A stretch of 64,000 bases of DNA from Arthrobacter citreus (GCF_009192745.1 NZ_VTFV01000003.1:587168-651167), one strand, 5' to 3'. Numbered from the stretch's first letter, positions 32,745-41,940 are shown. Translations and numbers: made by a program. Notes: generated by a model not told the origin, from the sequence alone.

Positions 32745-33578
32745 TCAGCGTCCGCTGGACTGCAGCCGGTCGGCGATAGCGCCGGCTCCGATCTGCATGA
32801 ACTCCGCAATAGTGCCTGCGGGGTCATTGTGCTTGACGAGCGCTTCGCCCACGAGCACCGCGTTGGCGCCGTGAGCTGCATAGTGCGCGACGTCGGCAGC
32901 GTCCCGCACGCCGGATTCCGCCACCACTACCGCACCGGCGGGGATGGATTCGGAAAGCGAGGCGAAAACGGAACGGTCCACGTCGAGGGTCTTCAGGTTG
33001 CGGACGTTCACGCCGATAATCCGTGCTCCGGCTGCGCCGGCCCGCTGGATTTCCTCGGCGGTGTGCGCCTCAACCAGGGCGTTCATGCCCAGTTCATGGG
33101 TCAGGTCCAGGAAGGAACGCAGTTCCTCATCATCCAGCGCTGCCACAATGAGCAGCACAAGATCCGCTCCGTGTGCCCGGGCTTCCCAGATTTGATACGG
33201 GTCCACCGTGAAGTCCTTGCGCAGCACCGGAATGCCCACTGCTGCCCGCACGGCATCGAGGTCCGCCAGGGATCCCTTAAACCGGCGTTCTTCGGTGAGG
33301 ACACTGATCACCGCGGCTCCGCCCTGCTCATAGCTGCGGGCAAGGTCTGCGGGGTCCGCGATGTCGGCCAGCGCTCCCTTGGAGGGGCTGGACCGCTTGA
33401 CCTCGGAGATCACGCGGAGCATGGAACGCGGGGTGTCGTTGCCGCCCAGGGCGGCATAGGCATCAAGTGCAGGAGCGGCCTGGGCGGCGCGCTCCTGCAC
33501 CACTTCCAGCGGCTGTTCCTGCTGCCGCTGGGCCATGTCCTCGCGGACACCGGCAATGATGTCGTCGAGAACGGACAC
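32745..33578 (-). CDS. trpC: Indole-3-glycerol phosphate synthase
   Basis: 277 residues. Closes the indole ring from carboxyphenylaminodeoxyribulose phosphate. Visible are SEVKRSSPSKGALA (catalytic Lys), VLRKDFTVDPYQIWEARAHG and VAESGVRDAADVAHYAAHGA. It starts at GTG 33578, one base after the stop of the small membrane gene. The start codon lies inside a 7-bp hairpin made with that gene's last codons, and no strong ribosome site is nearby. Translation is likely coupled. Confidence 0.96.
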   Translation of the reverse strand: MSVLDDIIAGVREDMAQRQQEQPLEVVQERAAQAAPALDAYAALGGNDTPRSMLRVISEVKRSSPSKGALADIADPADLARSYEQGGAAVISVLTEERRFKGSLADLDAVRAAVGIPVLRKDFTVDPYQIWEARAHGADLVLLIVAALDDEELRSFLDLTHELGMNALVEAHTAEEIQRAGAAGARIIGVNVRNLKTLDVDRSVFASLSESIPAGAVVVAESGVRDAADVAHYAAHGANAVLVGEALVKHNDPAGTIAEFMQIGAGAIADRLQSSGR

Positions 33579-33588
33579 TTAGTGTCCG
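33572..33588. promoter_or_regulatory. Hairpin covering the trpC start codon (translational coupling)
   Basis: A perfect palindrome CGGACAC-TTA-GTGTCCG. In the mRNA, the last codons of the upstream gene (GGA CAC TAA) pair with GTGTCC of trpC, so the GTG start is buried in the stem. A ribosome finishing the upstream gene would open it and could restart. Inferred from sequence; no second ribosome site is clear. Confidence 0.6.
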
Positions 33589-33869
33589 CTGTTCTTCAGC
33601 TTCGAGCCGCCGACGCCGTAACCGGCCTTCTTCATGACGAAGCCCACGATCAGGCCGAGGACCATGACGCCGAGACCGATGTTGAACCAGAGCCAGCTGG
33701 CAATGACAAAGCCGATACTGGAAACCAGGGCACCGGCCATCATGATCAGTACGCAGGTCCAGGCGGCGGGAGTGTTGCCGTGGCCGATGGTCTCGTCATG
33801 GATGCTGGCGTGTACCTCGGCCTCGTTCTCGGGCTTGGTGTCCTGCTGGTCAACGGCGTTTGTGCTCAT
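33579..33869 (-). CDS. HGxxPAAW-type small membrane protein, trp-linked
   Basis: 96 residues. A polar N-terminus with an invariant-looking HGNTPAAW motif is followed by two membrane helices (about 38-60 and 62-85) and a basic tail. The family is found in actinobacterial trp operons; its function is unknown. ATG 33869 follows GAGGAGATT. It ends exactly where trpC begins. It may aid tryptophan enzymes or indole handling; this is speculation. Confidence 0.85.
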   Translation of the reverse strand: MSTNAVDQQDTKPENEAEVHASIHDETIGHGNTPAAWTCVLIMMAGALVSSIGFVIASWLWFNIGLGVMVLGLIVGFVMKKAGYGVGGSKLKNSGH

Positions 33870-33968
33870 GGTAAATCTCCTCGTAAACGGGTCTGGCATC
33901 CATTCTGCCATTAGCTGGCAGAAACTCTCGTACTTGTTGCGCCGCGTGCTGCGCGGCCAAGGCTCCGC

Positions 33969-34589
33969 CTAGCGGAAGTTGGTGGGGTCTTCGCCCTTGG
34001 TGAAGCGGTCCCAGCTGTCTATCTCGTCGATCGGCGGCTGCGTGGACGCTTCCTTGGCGGCTGCGCCGGTGGCCGGCTGCGCTGCGTAGCGGCGGGAGGC
34101 GGCCCATGTCCTGGAGGCGGCAACCAGCCACACGGCAGCAAGGGCAATCATCGCGCCGGCTGCGGCGGCCAGGTACGGCATCGCGGTAAGGGTAATTTCA
34201 GCTCCGGCGCTGCCGCTGACACCGATCGCCTTGCCCACCGCCCCTGCGGCGCCCTGCGCCGGGTCAGTAATGACCGACAGGCTGGCCGTCGCGATGCCGA
34301 TCCCGGCCACCAGCAGCACTGCCGCAATGATCCAGCGGGCCACCTTCCCCGCGATTGAGGCTGCCAATGCCGCAGCGAGAGCGACGACGGCGAACGCAGT
34401 CACGGCCGTCGCTGCTTCGTTGCCGGCAACTGCGATGTCCCCGGTTTCCACGGCGGCCTGCGGGAGGACGACGTCGAGCCAGGTCTGGGTGGTGGTGCCG
34501 AACGCCGCTGCGCCCAGCAGGACCGTGCCCAGAACCACCGTGGACTTGCGCCGCCAGCGCGGGGCCGTGGCGGCAGGCTTGGTGCTCAC
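33969..34589 (-). CDS. Trp biosynthesis-associated membrane protein (Trp_oprn_chp)
   Basis: 206 residues with about four hydrophobic helices (about 15-40, 60-80, 85-110, 135-160). A polar tail ends in the family signature DSWDRFTKGEDPTNFR. This family is found with trp genes of actinobacteria and has no known activity. Its start overlaps the trpE stop by 4 bp, which ties it to anthranilate synthase expression. A 99-bp gap follows to the HGxxPAAW gene. Confidence 0.88.
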   Translation of the reverse strand: MSTKPAATAPRWRRKSTVVLGTVLLGAAAFGTTTQTWLDVVLPQAAVETGDIAVAGNEAATAVTAFAVVALAAALAASIAGKVARWIIAAVLLVAGIGIATASLSVITDPAQGAAGAVGKAIGVSGSAGAEITLTAMPYLAAAAGAMIALAAVWLVAASRTWAASRRYAAQPATGAAAKEASTQPPIDEIDSWDRFTKGEDPTNFR

Positions 34590-36172
34590 TGTGAATTGTC
34601 CTGTCTGTTGAAGATCTGCCTGGCGACCTCGGCGGTCACCGGTTCCAGTCCCCCGGCGATCAGCGCTGCGCGCAGCGGTGCTGCGGCTTTGTTGACCGTT
34701 TCCTGTGCCTCGGCCTCGAGGTCCGAGTCTGCGACGATTCCGCCGCCGGCCTGCACATAGGCCTTGCCGTCGCGCAGCAGCGCGGAGCGGATGGCGATCG
34801 CCATGTCCATGTCACCGGCGAAGTCGAGGTAGCCGACGACGCCGCCGTAGATACCGCGCCGGTGGGGTTCAAGCTCATCCAGCAGGCGCAGGGCACGCGG
34901 CTTGGGCGCGCCGGAGAGGGTGCCCGCCGGGAACGTGGCAGAGAGGACGTCGTACGCGGAGTGCTGCGGGGAGAGCTCGCCGACCACCGTGGAGACCAGG
35001 TGCATGATGTGGCTGAAACGCTCCACTTCCATGAACTGGGTGACGTCCACGCTGCCCGGGCGGCAGACCTTGGAGAGGTCGTTGCGGGCCAGGTCCACGA
35101 GCATCAGGTGCTCGGCCCGTTCCTTCTCATCCGCCAGCAGTTCCTCGGCCAGTGCGCGGTCCAGCTCCTGCGTTTTGCCACGCGGCCGGGATCCTGCGAT
35201 CGGGTGCGTGATGACTTCGCTGCCGGTCACGGTCACCAGGGCTTCAGGCGAGGAGCCGACGACGGCGAACGGATTGCCGCGGGAGTCCTCGAAATTGAAC
35301 AGGTACATGTAAGGGCTCGGGTTGGTGTTCCGCAGGACCCGGTAGACATCCAGGGCTTCGGCACGGCAGTCCATTTCGAACCGGCGGGAAATGACCACCT
35401 GGAAAACTTCGCCGTCAACAATGGCTTCCTTGCCGCGTTCAACCGCCCGCAGGTAGTCGGGCTTGGGCCAGGATTCCTTCACTCCGGCGGTAAGCGCACT
35501 GACGTCCACCGTGCCGCCGTCGAGCACCGTGACAGCCTGGGGCGACTGGGCTGCGAGGCGGTCCAGCATGCTGTGCAGCCGCGTCACGGCGTCCTGCCAG
35601 GCGTCGTCTACGCGCTCGTCGGAGCCGTCGAAATTGATGGCGTTGGCCACCAGCAGCACCGTGCCATCCGAGTTGTCATGAATGGCCATGTCCGACACCA
35701 GGTTCATGGCGATCTCCGGCAGGTCCAGGTCATCCACGGGAGGGGAGGTCAGCTTCTCCCAGTGCCGCACTGATTCCCATCCCACAAAACCCACCAGCCC
35801 GGAGGTGAACGGCGGCAGGCCCTCGAACCGGTCAGTCGCGAGCAACTGCAGGGTTGCGGCCATCGCCTGGACCGGGTTGCCCTCCACCGGGACCCCGGCC
35901 GGAGGCTCTCCGAGCCAGAACGCTGCGCCGTCGCGGGTGGTCAGCGTGGCCCGGGAGCGTGCACCAATGAAGGAGTAGCGGGACCAAACGCCGCCGGAAG
36001 CGGCGGACTCCATGAGGAAGGTGCCCGGCTCCCCGCCGGTGAGCTTGCGGTAGATCCCAATGGGCGTGTGCGCGTCAGCGAGCACCTTGAGCCGCACAGG
36101 GACAACCCGCCGGTCAGCGGCCAGCGCCCTGAATTCCTCCAGGGAGGGAGAGATAACACCTAGATCCTGCAT
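34586..36172 (-). CDS. trpE: Anthranilate synthase component I
   Basis: 528 residues. Makes anthranilate from chorismate. The tryptophan-feedback element LMESAASGGVWSRYSFIG (residues about 52-70) is present. The active-site segments include GEVFQVVISRRFEM, PSPYMYLFNFED, HPIAGSRPRGKT and VDLARNDLSKVCRPGSV. TrpG and trpD are not in this window. It starts 28 bp after hisI, with only weak ribosome-site pairing. Confidence 0.96.
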   Translation of the reverse strand: MQDLGVISPSLEEFRALAADRRVVPVRLKVLADAHTPIGIYRKLTGGEPGTFLMESAASGGVWSRYSFIGARSRATLTTRDGAAFWLGEPPAGVPVEGNPVQAMAATLQLLATDRFEGLPPFTSGLVGFVGWESVRHWEKLTSPPVDDLDLPEIAMNLVSDMAIHDNSDGTVLLVANAINFDGSDERVDDAWQDAVTRLHSMLDRLAAQSPQAVTVLDGGTVDVSALTAGVKESWPKPDYLRAVERGKEAIVDGEVFQVVISRRFEMDCRAEALDVYRVLRNTNPSPYMYLFNFEDSRGNPFAVVGSSPEALVTVTGSEVITHPIAGSRPRGKTQELDRALAEELLADEKERAEHLMLVDLARNDLSKVCRPGSVDVTQFMEVERFSHIMHLVSTVVGELSPQHSAYDVLSATFPAGTLSGAPKPRALRLLDELEPHRRGIYGGVVGYLDFAGDMDMAIAIRSALLRDGKAYVQAGGGIVADSDLEAEAQETVNKAAAPLRAALIAGGLEPVTAEVARQIFNRQDNSQ

Positions 36173-36200
36173 GTAATGGGCTTTCGATCGGAGGGAAAGG

Positions 36201-36584
36201 TCAGGAAGTTACCGGAAGGCTTCGGCCTTCGAAGCAGGTCCTGGTGCCGGTGTGGCAGGCGGCACCCACCTGGTCCACGCGCACCAGCAGTGCATCGCCG
36301 TCGCAGTCCAGTGCCACGGACTTCACATACTGCACATGCCCGGAGGTATCGCCCTTGCGCCAGTATTCCTGGCGGGAACGGGACCAGAAGGTGACCCGGC
36401 CGCTGGTCAGCGTGCGGTGCAGTGCTTCGTCGTCCATCCAACCGAGCATCAGCACCTCACCGGTGTCGTGCTGCTGGATCACCGCGGCAACCAGGCCGTC
36501 GCCGTCGCGCTTGAGCGTAGCGGCCACGGCAGGGTCCAGTGCGGAGTCCGGGCGGGGGGTCTGGGGGGTGGTGTCTGTTGCCAT
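36201..36584 (-). CDS. hisI: Phosphoribosyl-AMP cyclohydrolase
   Basis: 127 residues. Opens the purine ring in the third step of histidine synthesis. Zinc and active-site residues lie in [15 protein letters not shown] and [13 protein letters not shown] 36584 is preferred over an upstream GTG because the extra residues are unlike the family. It is the first gene of the unit leading to trpE. HisE is a separate gene here. Confidence 0.95.
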   Translation of the reverse strand: MATDTTPQTPRPDSALDPAVAATLKRDGDGLVAAVIQQHDTGEVLMLGWMDDEALHRTLTSGRVTFWSRSRQEYWRKGDTSGHVQYVKSVALDCDGDALLVRVDQVGAACHTGTRTCFEGRSLPVTS

Positions 36585-36674
36585 CGCTTCGATTCTAGTG
36601 CGTTTGGCCGCACCGCAGCCCAATGGTCGCGTTCTGCGGGCAATGGCGGGTGTTCCATGCTAGTTTCAGCAGTG

Positions 36675-37319
36675 ATGCAATTCGTAGAACCCTCACGTGA
36701 AGTCCTGGCCGAAACACTGCTCGCGGCCGGTCCCCACGCGCCCACGCTCTGCGAGGGGTGGGAGACCCGGCACCTTGCGGCGCACCTTTACCTGCGCGAA
36801 CACCGGCCTGCCTCGGCGCTCGGCTTTTTCGTCAAGCCGTTCGCCTCCAAGACCGCCAAAGCCATGGACGCCCTGGCAGCGAAGGCATCCACATCAGAGG
36901 GTTACGCAAAGCTGGTCAAGTCCTTCCGCTCGGGCCCTCCCCTGCTGTCCCCCATGCAGCTCAAGTCGGTCGACAACAGCGCCAATCTGGTGGAGTACTT
37001 CGTCCATACCGAAGACATCCGCCGCGCCGGCGACCGCTGGGCCCCGCGGGCCCTGGACGCCGAGTACTCCGAAGCGCTCTGGTCCGAACTGCTCAAACGT
37101 GCCGCCCTGCTCTACCGCGGGGTGGACGTTGGCATTGTCCTGGTGCGTCCGGACGGACCGCGGCACGTGGCCAAGCGCGCTTCCGTGTCGGTGGCAATCG
37201 TTGGCGAACCGTGCGAGCTGCTGCTGCACGCCCATGGCCGCACGCAGCAGGCCCTGGTGATGTTCGAAGGCCAGCCCGACGCCGTCGCGCTGCTCGAGAG
37301 CGCCGAGATCGGCCTTTAG
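36675..37319 (+). CDS. TIGR03085-like metal-binding (DinB/MDMPI-type) protein
   Basis: 214 residues. A DinB/maleylpyruvate-isomerase-like fold is suggested by LCEGWETRHLAAHLYLREHR, with histidines placed like the metal ligands, and by NLVEYFVHTEDIRRA, another likely His ligand. Function is not known; related proteins are mycothiol-dependent enzymes. ATG 36675 chosen; no strong ribosome site. Divergent from hisI. Confidence 0.8.
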   Translation: MQFVEPSREVLAETLLAAGPHAPTLCEGWETRHLAAHLYLREHRPASALGFFVKPFASKTAKAMDALAAKASTSEGYAKLVKSFRSGPPLLSPMQLKSVDNSANLVEYFVHTEDIRRAGDRWAPRALDAEYSEALWSELLKRAALLYRGVDVGIVLVRPDGPRHVAKRASVSVAIVGEPCELLLHAHGRTQQALVMFEGQPDAVALLESAEIGL

Positions 37320-37321
37320 TT

Positions 37322-37687
37322 ATTTCCGCGTCCGCGTCCACCCCTCCTGCCGGTGAAACAGGCCGGGAACCGGCCGCGCGTGGCCGCGTCCTGCAGGTAA
37401 TCCTGCTGGTGGCCGCCAATATCGTGTTCCTCCTGCTGATCTATCCCATCTCCGCGCTGGCCGCCTTGGACCGGGATATTTCCGAGTTTAACGGGACAGA
37501 AGCAGCCGGCGGGTGGCTTCTCCTGTGGCCGGGCATGCTGATCGTGTGGGGTGCCGCGTGGCTCGGATTCACCGTCTTCGCGGCGAAGAGCCGGATGCGC
37601 CGCGCACTGATCACCTTCAATGTGATTGCCGCCCTTTGGCTGGCACCCGTAACCGCATACGTGCTGAGCCTCTTCGCCCGAGCTTAG
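37322..37687 (+). CDS. Small three-helix membrane protein, start uncertain
   Basis: About 121 residues when read from ATT 37322, three bases after the TIGR03085 gene. Hydrophobic helices lie at about 25-47, 58-80 and 96-117. No ATG, GTG or TTG in this frame precedes the first helix; the first GTG (37409) would start inside it. ATT or CTG (37391) initiation, coupled to the upstream gene, or a sequence error would resolve this. No family recognised. Confidence 0.5.
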   Translation: MSASASTPPAGETGREPAARGRVLQVILLVAANIVFLLLIYPISALAALDRDISEFNGTEAAGGWLLLWPGMLIVWGAAWLGFTVFAAKSRMRRALITFNVIAALWLAPVTAYVLSLFARA

Positions 37688-37777
37688 GGACTCATCCGGG
37701 ATATCGTTGGGAACCCGAATATTCAGCACCCGGCTGCCCGCCGCAGACCCCCATCTCAGTGCAAGGACTCCCACTTC

Positions 37778-38272
37778 GTGAACAGGAAAACACTCAAGGC
37801 GAGCGGTTTTGCCGGATTTCGGCCGCTGGCGGATCTGGATATCAACCGGATCCCGCAGCGTCAGGGGTTGTTCAGCATTGTTCGCCCGGACGGATTTGAA
37901 CCCCGTTTTCTCGCAAAGAGCACCGCGGGCGTCTTCAAGAAGAAGAATCCCTCACTGACCGCGGCTGAGCTTGCCGCCGAGTGGGTCGCGGACACGGACA
38001 TCCTGTTTCTTGGCAAGGCCGGGCCCGGGAGTAAGGGCAACCGCGGGCTGAGGCGCCAGATCCAGGAATTCGTGGACTTCGGCAAAGGGAAGCCGCCGGG
38101 ACACTGGGACGGCCGCCTCATCTGGCAGCTCGCTGACGCGGGTTCCCTGCTGGTCGCATGGAAGGAACTGCCCGTCGAGAAGCTGAACGCCGCACTGGCG
38201 GATTACCAGGCCCGGTTTCAGGAGAGCTACGGGCGTCTGCCGTATGCGAACCTCGTTCCCGCCCGGGCCTGA
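37778..38272 (+). CDS. Hypothetical protein, possible GIY-YIG nuclease-like fold
   Basis: 164 residues from GTG 37778, with AAGGA upstream. The pattern GLFSIVRPDG and, 45 residues later, ILFLGKAGPGSKGNRGLRRQ resembles a degenerate GIY-YIG arrangement, with an Arg following. HWDGRLIWQL is a further conserved-looking segment. GIY-YIG domains cut DNA. The call rests on motif resemblance only; a structural search is needed. Confidence 0.55.
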   Translation: MNRKTLKASGFAGFRPLADLDINRIPQRQGLFSIVRPDGFEPRFLAKSTAGVFKKKNPSLTAAELAAEWVADTDILFLGKAGPGSKGNRGLRRQIQEFVDFGKGKPPGHWDGRLIWQLADAGSLLVAWKELPVEKLNAALADYQARFQESYGRLPYANLVPARA

Positions 38273-38296
38273 GCGGCGCAGGCGGGAACACGAGAG

Positions 38297-39067
38297 TTAC
38301 CTGACGGGATAGCCCGCGTCGGCAATGGCCTTCTTGACGTCCGCGATGGCGTTGTCCGGACCAAAGTGGAAGATGGACGCGGCCAGGACGGCATCCGCAC
38401 CGGCTGCGATGGCCGGCGGGAAATGCTCGGGTACGCCGGCACCGCCGGAGGCAATCAGCGGCACCTGCACGGCTGCGCGGACGGCGCGGATCATTTCCAG
38501 GTCGAACCCGTCGCGGGTGCCGTCAGCATCGATGGAGTTCAGCAGGATCTCCCCCACGCCCCGGTCGGCTGCTTCCTTGGCCCAGGCCACGGCGTCGATC
38601 CCAGTTCCCTTGCGGCCGCCGTGGGTGGTGATTTCGAAGCCCGACGGCGTTGAACCGTCGTGCGTGCGGCGTGCGTCCACGGATAGCACCAGCACCTGCG
38701 AACCGAAATGCCGGGTGATCTCGTCAATCACATCCGGGCGTGCAACGGCGGCGGAGTTGATGGAGGCCTTGTCAGCGCCGTAGCGCAGCAGCCGGTCAAC
38801 GTCTTCAACGGTGCGGACACCGCCGCCCACGGTCAGCGGAATGAAGACTTCCTCGGCCGTGCGGGAGACGACGTCGAACACGGTTTCGCGCGCCCCGGAG
38901 GACGCGGTGACGTCCAGGAACGTCAACTCGTCTGCACCGGCGCGGTCGTAGCGGTGGGCCAGCTCAACCGGGTCACCGGCGTCGCGCAGGCCTTCGAAGT
39001 TGATGCCCTTGACCACACGGCCGGCGTCGACGTCGAGGCAGGGAATAACGCGGATCGCAACACTCAT
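38297..39067 (-). CDS. hisF: Imidazole glycerol phosphate synthase, cyclase subunit
   Basis: 256 residues. TIM barrel that makes imidazole-glycerol phosphate and AICAR from PRFAR and ammonia. Key Asp residues lie in [15 protein letters not shown] and [28 protein letters not shown] and [13 protein letters not shown] match the phosphate sites. The glutaminase HisH is not in this window. Starts 9 bp after hisG. Confidence 0.96.
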   Translation of the reverse strand: MSVAIRVIPCLDVDAGRVVKGINFEGLRDAGDPVELAHRYDRAGADELTFLDVTASSGARETVFDVVSRTAEEVFIPLTVGGGVRTVEDVDRLLRYGADKASINSAAVARPDVIDEITRHFGSQVLVLSVDARRTHDGSTPSGFEITTHGGRKGTGIDAVAWAKEAADRGVGEILLNSIDADGTRDGFDLEMIRAVRAAVQVPLIASGGAGVPEHFPPAIAAGADAVLAASIFHFGPDNAIADVKKAIADAGYPVR

Positions 39068-39076
39068 GGTGCTCCC

Positions 39077-39919
39077 CTAGATCCGGCAGGCGTGGATGGT
39101 GCTGACCAGGATGGCGCGGGCACCCAGGTCGTAGAGCTCGTCCATGATCCGGTTCGTGTCCGACTTCTTGATCATGGAGCGCACGGCCACCCAGTCCGAG
39201 TCCCGCAGCGGGGAGACGGTCGGGGATTCAAGTCCCGGCGTCAGGGCAGCGGCGGCTTCGACGAGTTCCTTGCGGACGTCGTAGTCCATCATCACGTACT
39301 GGCGGGCCACCAGGACACCCTTGAGCCTGCGCTTGAGCACGTCGAGCCCGGCGGGGTTGGCCCCCTTGCGGCCGATCAGCACGGCCTCGGACTTCAGGAT
39401 CGGCTCACCGAAGATTTCCATGCCCGCGGCGCGGAGGGTGGTGCCGGTTTCGACGACGTCGGCAATCGCGTCCGCAACGCCCAGGCGTACGGAGGATTCG
39501 ACGGCGCCGTCCAGGCGGACCACGGAGGCGTTCACGCCGTTCTCGGCGAGGTATGCGCGCAGCAGTCCGTCGTAGCTGGTGGCTACACGCTTGCCTTCCA
39601 GCTCAGCCATGGACGTGAAGTCGCCGACCGGGCCGGCGAAGCGGAAGGTGGAGGCACCGAAGCCAAGGCTCATCAGCTCTTCGGCCTCCACCTGGGCGTC
39701 CAGGAAGAGGTCGCGGCCGGTGAGTCCGACGTCGAGGGTTCCGGAGCCGACGTAGACGGCAATGTCACGGGGACGCAGGAAGAAGAATTCGATGTCGTTG
39801 TCGGGATCGACCATCACCAGTTCGCGACTGTCGCGGCGCTGGCGGTATCCAGCCTCGGAGAGCATGGCGGAGGCGGATTCGGAAAGGGCGCCTTTGTTGG
39901 GCACTGCTACACGGAGCAT
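39077..39919 (-). CDS. hisG: ATP phosphoribosyltransferase
   Basis: 280 residues, the long form with a regulatory C-terminal domain. Joins ATP and PRPP in the first step of histidine synthesis. Visible are [15 protein letters not shown] at the start, [13 protein letters not shown], and [14 protein letters not shown] (PRPP loop). Histidine feedback is expected for this length. It follows hisE after a 91-bp gap. Confidence 0.96.
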   Translation of the reverse strand: MLRVAVPNKGALSESASAMLSEAGYRQRRDSRELVMVDPDNDIEFFFLRPRDIAVYVGSGTLDVGLTGRDLFLDAQVEAEELMSLGFGASTFRFAGPVGDFTSMAELEGKRVATSYDGLLRAYLAENGVNASVVRLDGAVESSVRLGVADAIADVVETGTTLRAAGMEIFGEPILKSEAVLIGRKGANPAGLDVLKRRLKGVLVARQYVMMDYDVRKELVEAAAALTPGLESPTVSPLRDSDWVAVRSMIKKSDTNRIMDELYDLGARAILVSTIHACRI

Positions 39920-40010
39920 TTGATTTGGTTCTTTCGCTGGAAGTCAGATGGGAACTGGGCCTGCCGGCGGGCCACACACTGTTTGAGAAGTCCTCAAAGG
40001 CAGCGCGTGG

Positions 40011-40274
40011 CTAGAGATGCTTGTAGATGTCCTGCAGGGTGAGGCCTTTGGCCAGCATAAGGACCTGAAGGTGGTAGAGCAGCTGGGAGATTTCCTCTGC
40101 TGCGGCTTCATCAGACTCGTACTCGGCAGCCATCCAGACTTCTGCGGCCTCTTCGACTACCTTCTTGCCGATGCCGTGGACGCCGGACTCGAGTTCGGCG
40201 ACGGTGCGTGACCCGGCAGGCCGGGTCGCCGCCTTCTCACTGAGTTCGGCAAATAGCTCTTCGAAGGTTTTCAC
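40011..40274 (-). CDS. hisE: Phosphoribosyl-ATP pyrophosphatase
   Basis: 87 residues from GTG 40274. Removes pyrophosphate from phosphoribosyl-ATP. MazG-like helices with [17 protein letters not shown], and acidic residues binding Mg. It is the first gene of a hisE-hisG-hisF unit. In many bacteria it is fused to hisI; here hisI is 4 kb away. Confidence 0.95.
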   Translation of the reverse strand: MKTFEELFAELSEKAATRPAGSRTVAELESGVHGIGKKVVEEAAEVWMAAEYESDEAAAEEISQLLYHLQVLMLAKGLTLQDIYKHL

Positions 40275-40458
40275 AGATCAAGGGTACGCGCTGCGTCACA
40301 ATCTGCCCCATTCCGGCCCGCGTGTGTGACGAAGGACGCTCCCGGAGCCCACCTGCGCTGGGCGCCTCCCGGTAGGGTAATGCGAAGCTGCACAGTCCGA
40401 GGTGTCGTGGAGTCCGCCCCATGCGATGTCCCGCCCCGATAAAGGAAGGCACACGCCT

Positions 40459-41304
40459 ATGCATTCGTCCCTTACTCCGCCGCGCCAGGTTGAGATCGGT
40501 GACGCGGCACGATTCTCCGGCACCACGGCGGCTGAGATCCGCCGCTACCACGAGATTGGTCTGCTTCCTGAGCCCGAGCGGGACGGCGACGGCAACGGCA
40601 ACCGCCGATACCGCTATGAGGACATGATCCGGCTGCTGTGGATCCGCAGGATGGTCGACGCCGGGATCGGCGTGGAGGACATCCGCGGAGTTTTTGCTGA
40701 CGCGGCTCCTGCTGGTGTCGACGAAGGCGGCCGCGGCGCCGTCGTCGTTCAGCGCCTGCGTACCCTTGAGGGCCGGCTGGGCCTGCTCTCCAACCTCGTC
40801 GCCGGCCGCCTCGAGGGTCTGCCGGAGGGCTCGCTGCGCCAGGGAGACCTGGACAACCTGCTGGTCATGGAGCGGATCTTCGGGCCGCTCGGCGCGGCCG
40901 TCAACGCCGGCCGCTATCTCACCCTGGCTGCTCACCCGGGCCTGCGGGAGGAGTCCGACCGCGTCGAGGCCGCCGAGGAGGCGCTCGATGACACGATCGC
41001 CCTCGATGATCCCCGCGTGGAGCAGGCCGCTGCCGAACGCCATGCCTTCGAGCTCAAGCTGGACGCCGCAATCGCCGGTTCGGGCCAGGCTCAGAGCGAC
41101 GATGAGCTTATTGACTCCTGGGATGCCCGCAACCCCGCCGGCGCTGAAGGTGCGGGCGAAGCCGACCAAAGCACTGGCAGCGGGGAAAAGCGCGTGGGAC
41201 TCATCGAGGCCATTGGCCTGATGCCCTACGACTACTCCCCGGCCCGCCTGCGCTGCATGCAGCTGACCGCAGAGCTCGCCGCCAGCAACTGGCCCGCTTC
41301 CTAG
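40459..41304 (+). CDS. MerR-family transcriptional regulator
   Basis: 281 residues. Winged-helix start VEIGDAARFSGTTAAEIRRY and wing HEIGLLPEPERDGDGNGNRR; these are typical of MerR (residues about 10-80). The long C-terminal part (about 90-281) is helical and rich in Ala and Glu; it may bind a ligand. ATG 40459 follows AAAGGAAGG. Divergent from hisE. Target unknown. Confidence 0.85.
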   Translation: MHSSLTPPRQVEIGDAARFSGTTAAEIRRYHEIGLLPEPERDGDGNGNRRYRYEDMIRLLWIRRMVDAGIGVEDIRGVFADAAPAGVDEGGRGAVVVQRLRTLEGRLGLLSNLVAGRLEGLPEGSLRQGDLDNLLVMERIFGPLGAAVNAGRYLTLAAHPGLREESDRVEAAEEALDDTIALDDPRVEQAAAERHAFELKLDAAIAGSGQAQSDDELIDSWDARNPAGAEGAGEADQSTGSGEKRVGLIEAIGLMPYDYSPARLRCMQLTAELAASNWPAS

Positions 41305-41361
41305 ACAACGAGCGCCCGGGACTGCGCGGTCATTTATTTTCCGGCTTGGCCGCACCCGGGT

Positions 41362-41940
41362 CTATCTCACCGAAACCGAGTTTGTACCCGTCGTTTCGAC
41401 TCTGGGATCCCCCGAGGCATAGGTGACGCTGTTGCTCTCCCCCTCGACGTCGATGTCCCGGGCCTGTTCGACGCCGACGGTGTTCCCGGTCCCGTCGACG
41501 TCAATTTCGGGCACATTCAGGAGGTTGGCCTCGTTGTTATTGCCGTCAATGTCGAGGCTTTCCGCGTCATCGCCGCTGACGGAGTTGTCATTGCCACGGA
41601 TATCGATGTCTTCACACTGACCGGTCACCTTCACGCTGGTGCCGTTGGCCTGCACGTCGATATCTCCGCCGCCGTCGCATGTGACGGTGATGCTGGTGTT
41701 AGCTTCCGTAATTCTGTGTTCGCCGTCTCGGCTGAGCGTGATCTCCGCGTCGGAACCAGCTGGTGCCGCCGATATGCTTGAGTCTGCCGGGGAGGCCGAC
41801 ATGCTTTCGGGCGTGCCTGCACTCGTTGATGGGGTTCCGGTTTCCAGGGGTGCCGGCGCCGTGTTGTTGCATCCGGTGATCAGTGCCAGGCCCACGACGG
41901 AGGTGAGCACGGGGGCGGCGATACGGACTCTGCGGTACAT
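41362..41940 (-). CDS. DUF3060 lipoprotein
   Basis: 192 residues. Signal peptide with lipobox LITGC (Cys 24) is followed by a Ser/Thr/Pro linker. From residue about 65 it has turn-like repeats ending in GNDNSVSG, GNNNEANL and GTGNTVGV, each preceded by an acidic IDIRG/IDVDG strand. This matches the DUF3060 pattern and suggests a short beta-solenoid. It is expected to be anchored by lipid on the outer face of the membrane. GAGGAGAAC precedes ATG 41940. Confidence 0.85.
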   Translation of the reverse strand: MYRRVRIAAPVLTSVVGLALITGCNNTAPAPLETGTPSTSAGTPESMSASPADSSISAAPAGSDAEITLSRDGEHRITEANTSITVTCDGGGDIDVQANGTSVKVTGQCEDIDIRGNDNSVSGDDAESLDIDGNNNEANLLNVPEIDVDGTGNTVGVEQARDIDVEGESNSVTYASGDPRVETTGTNSVSVR

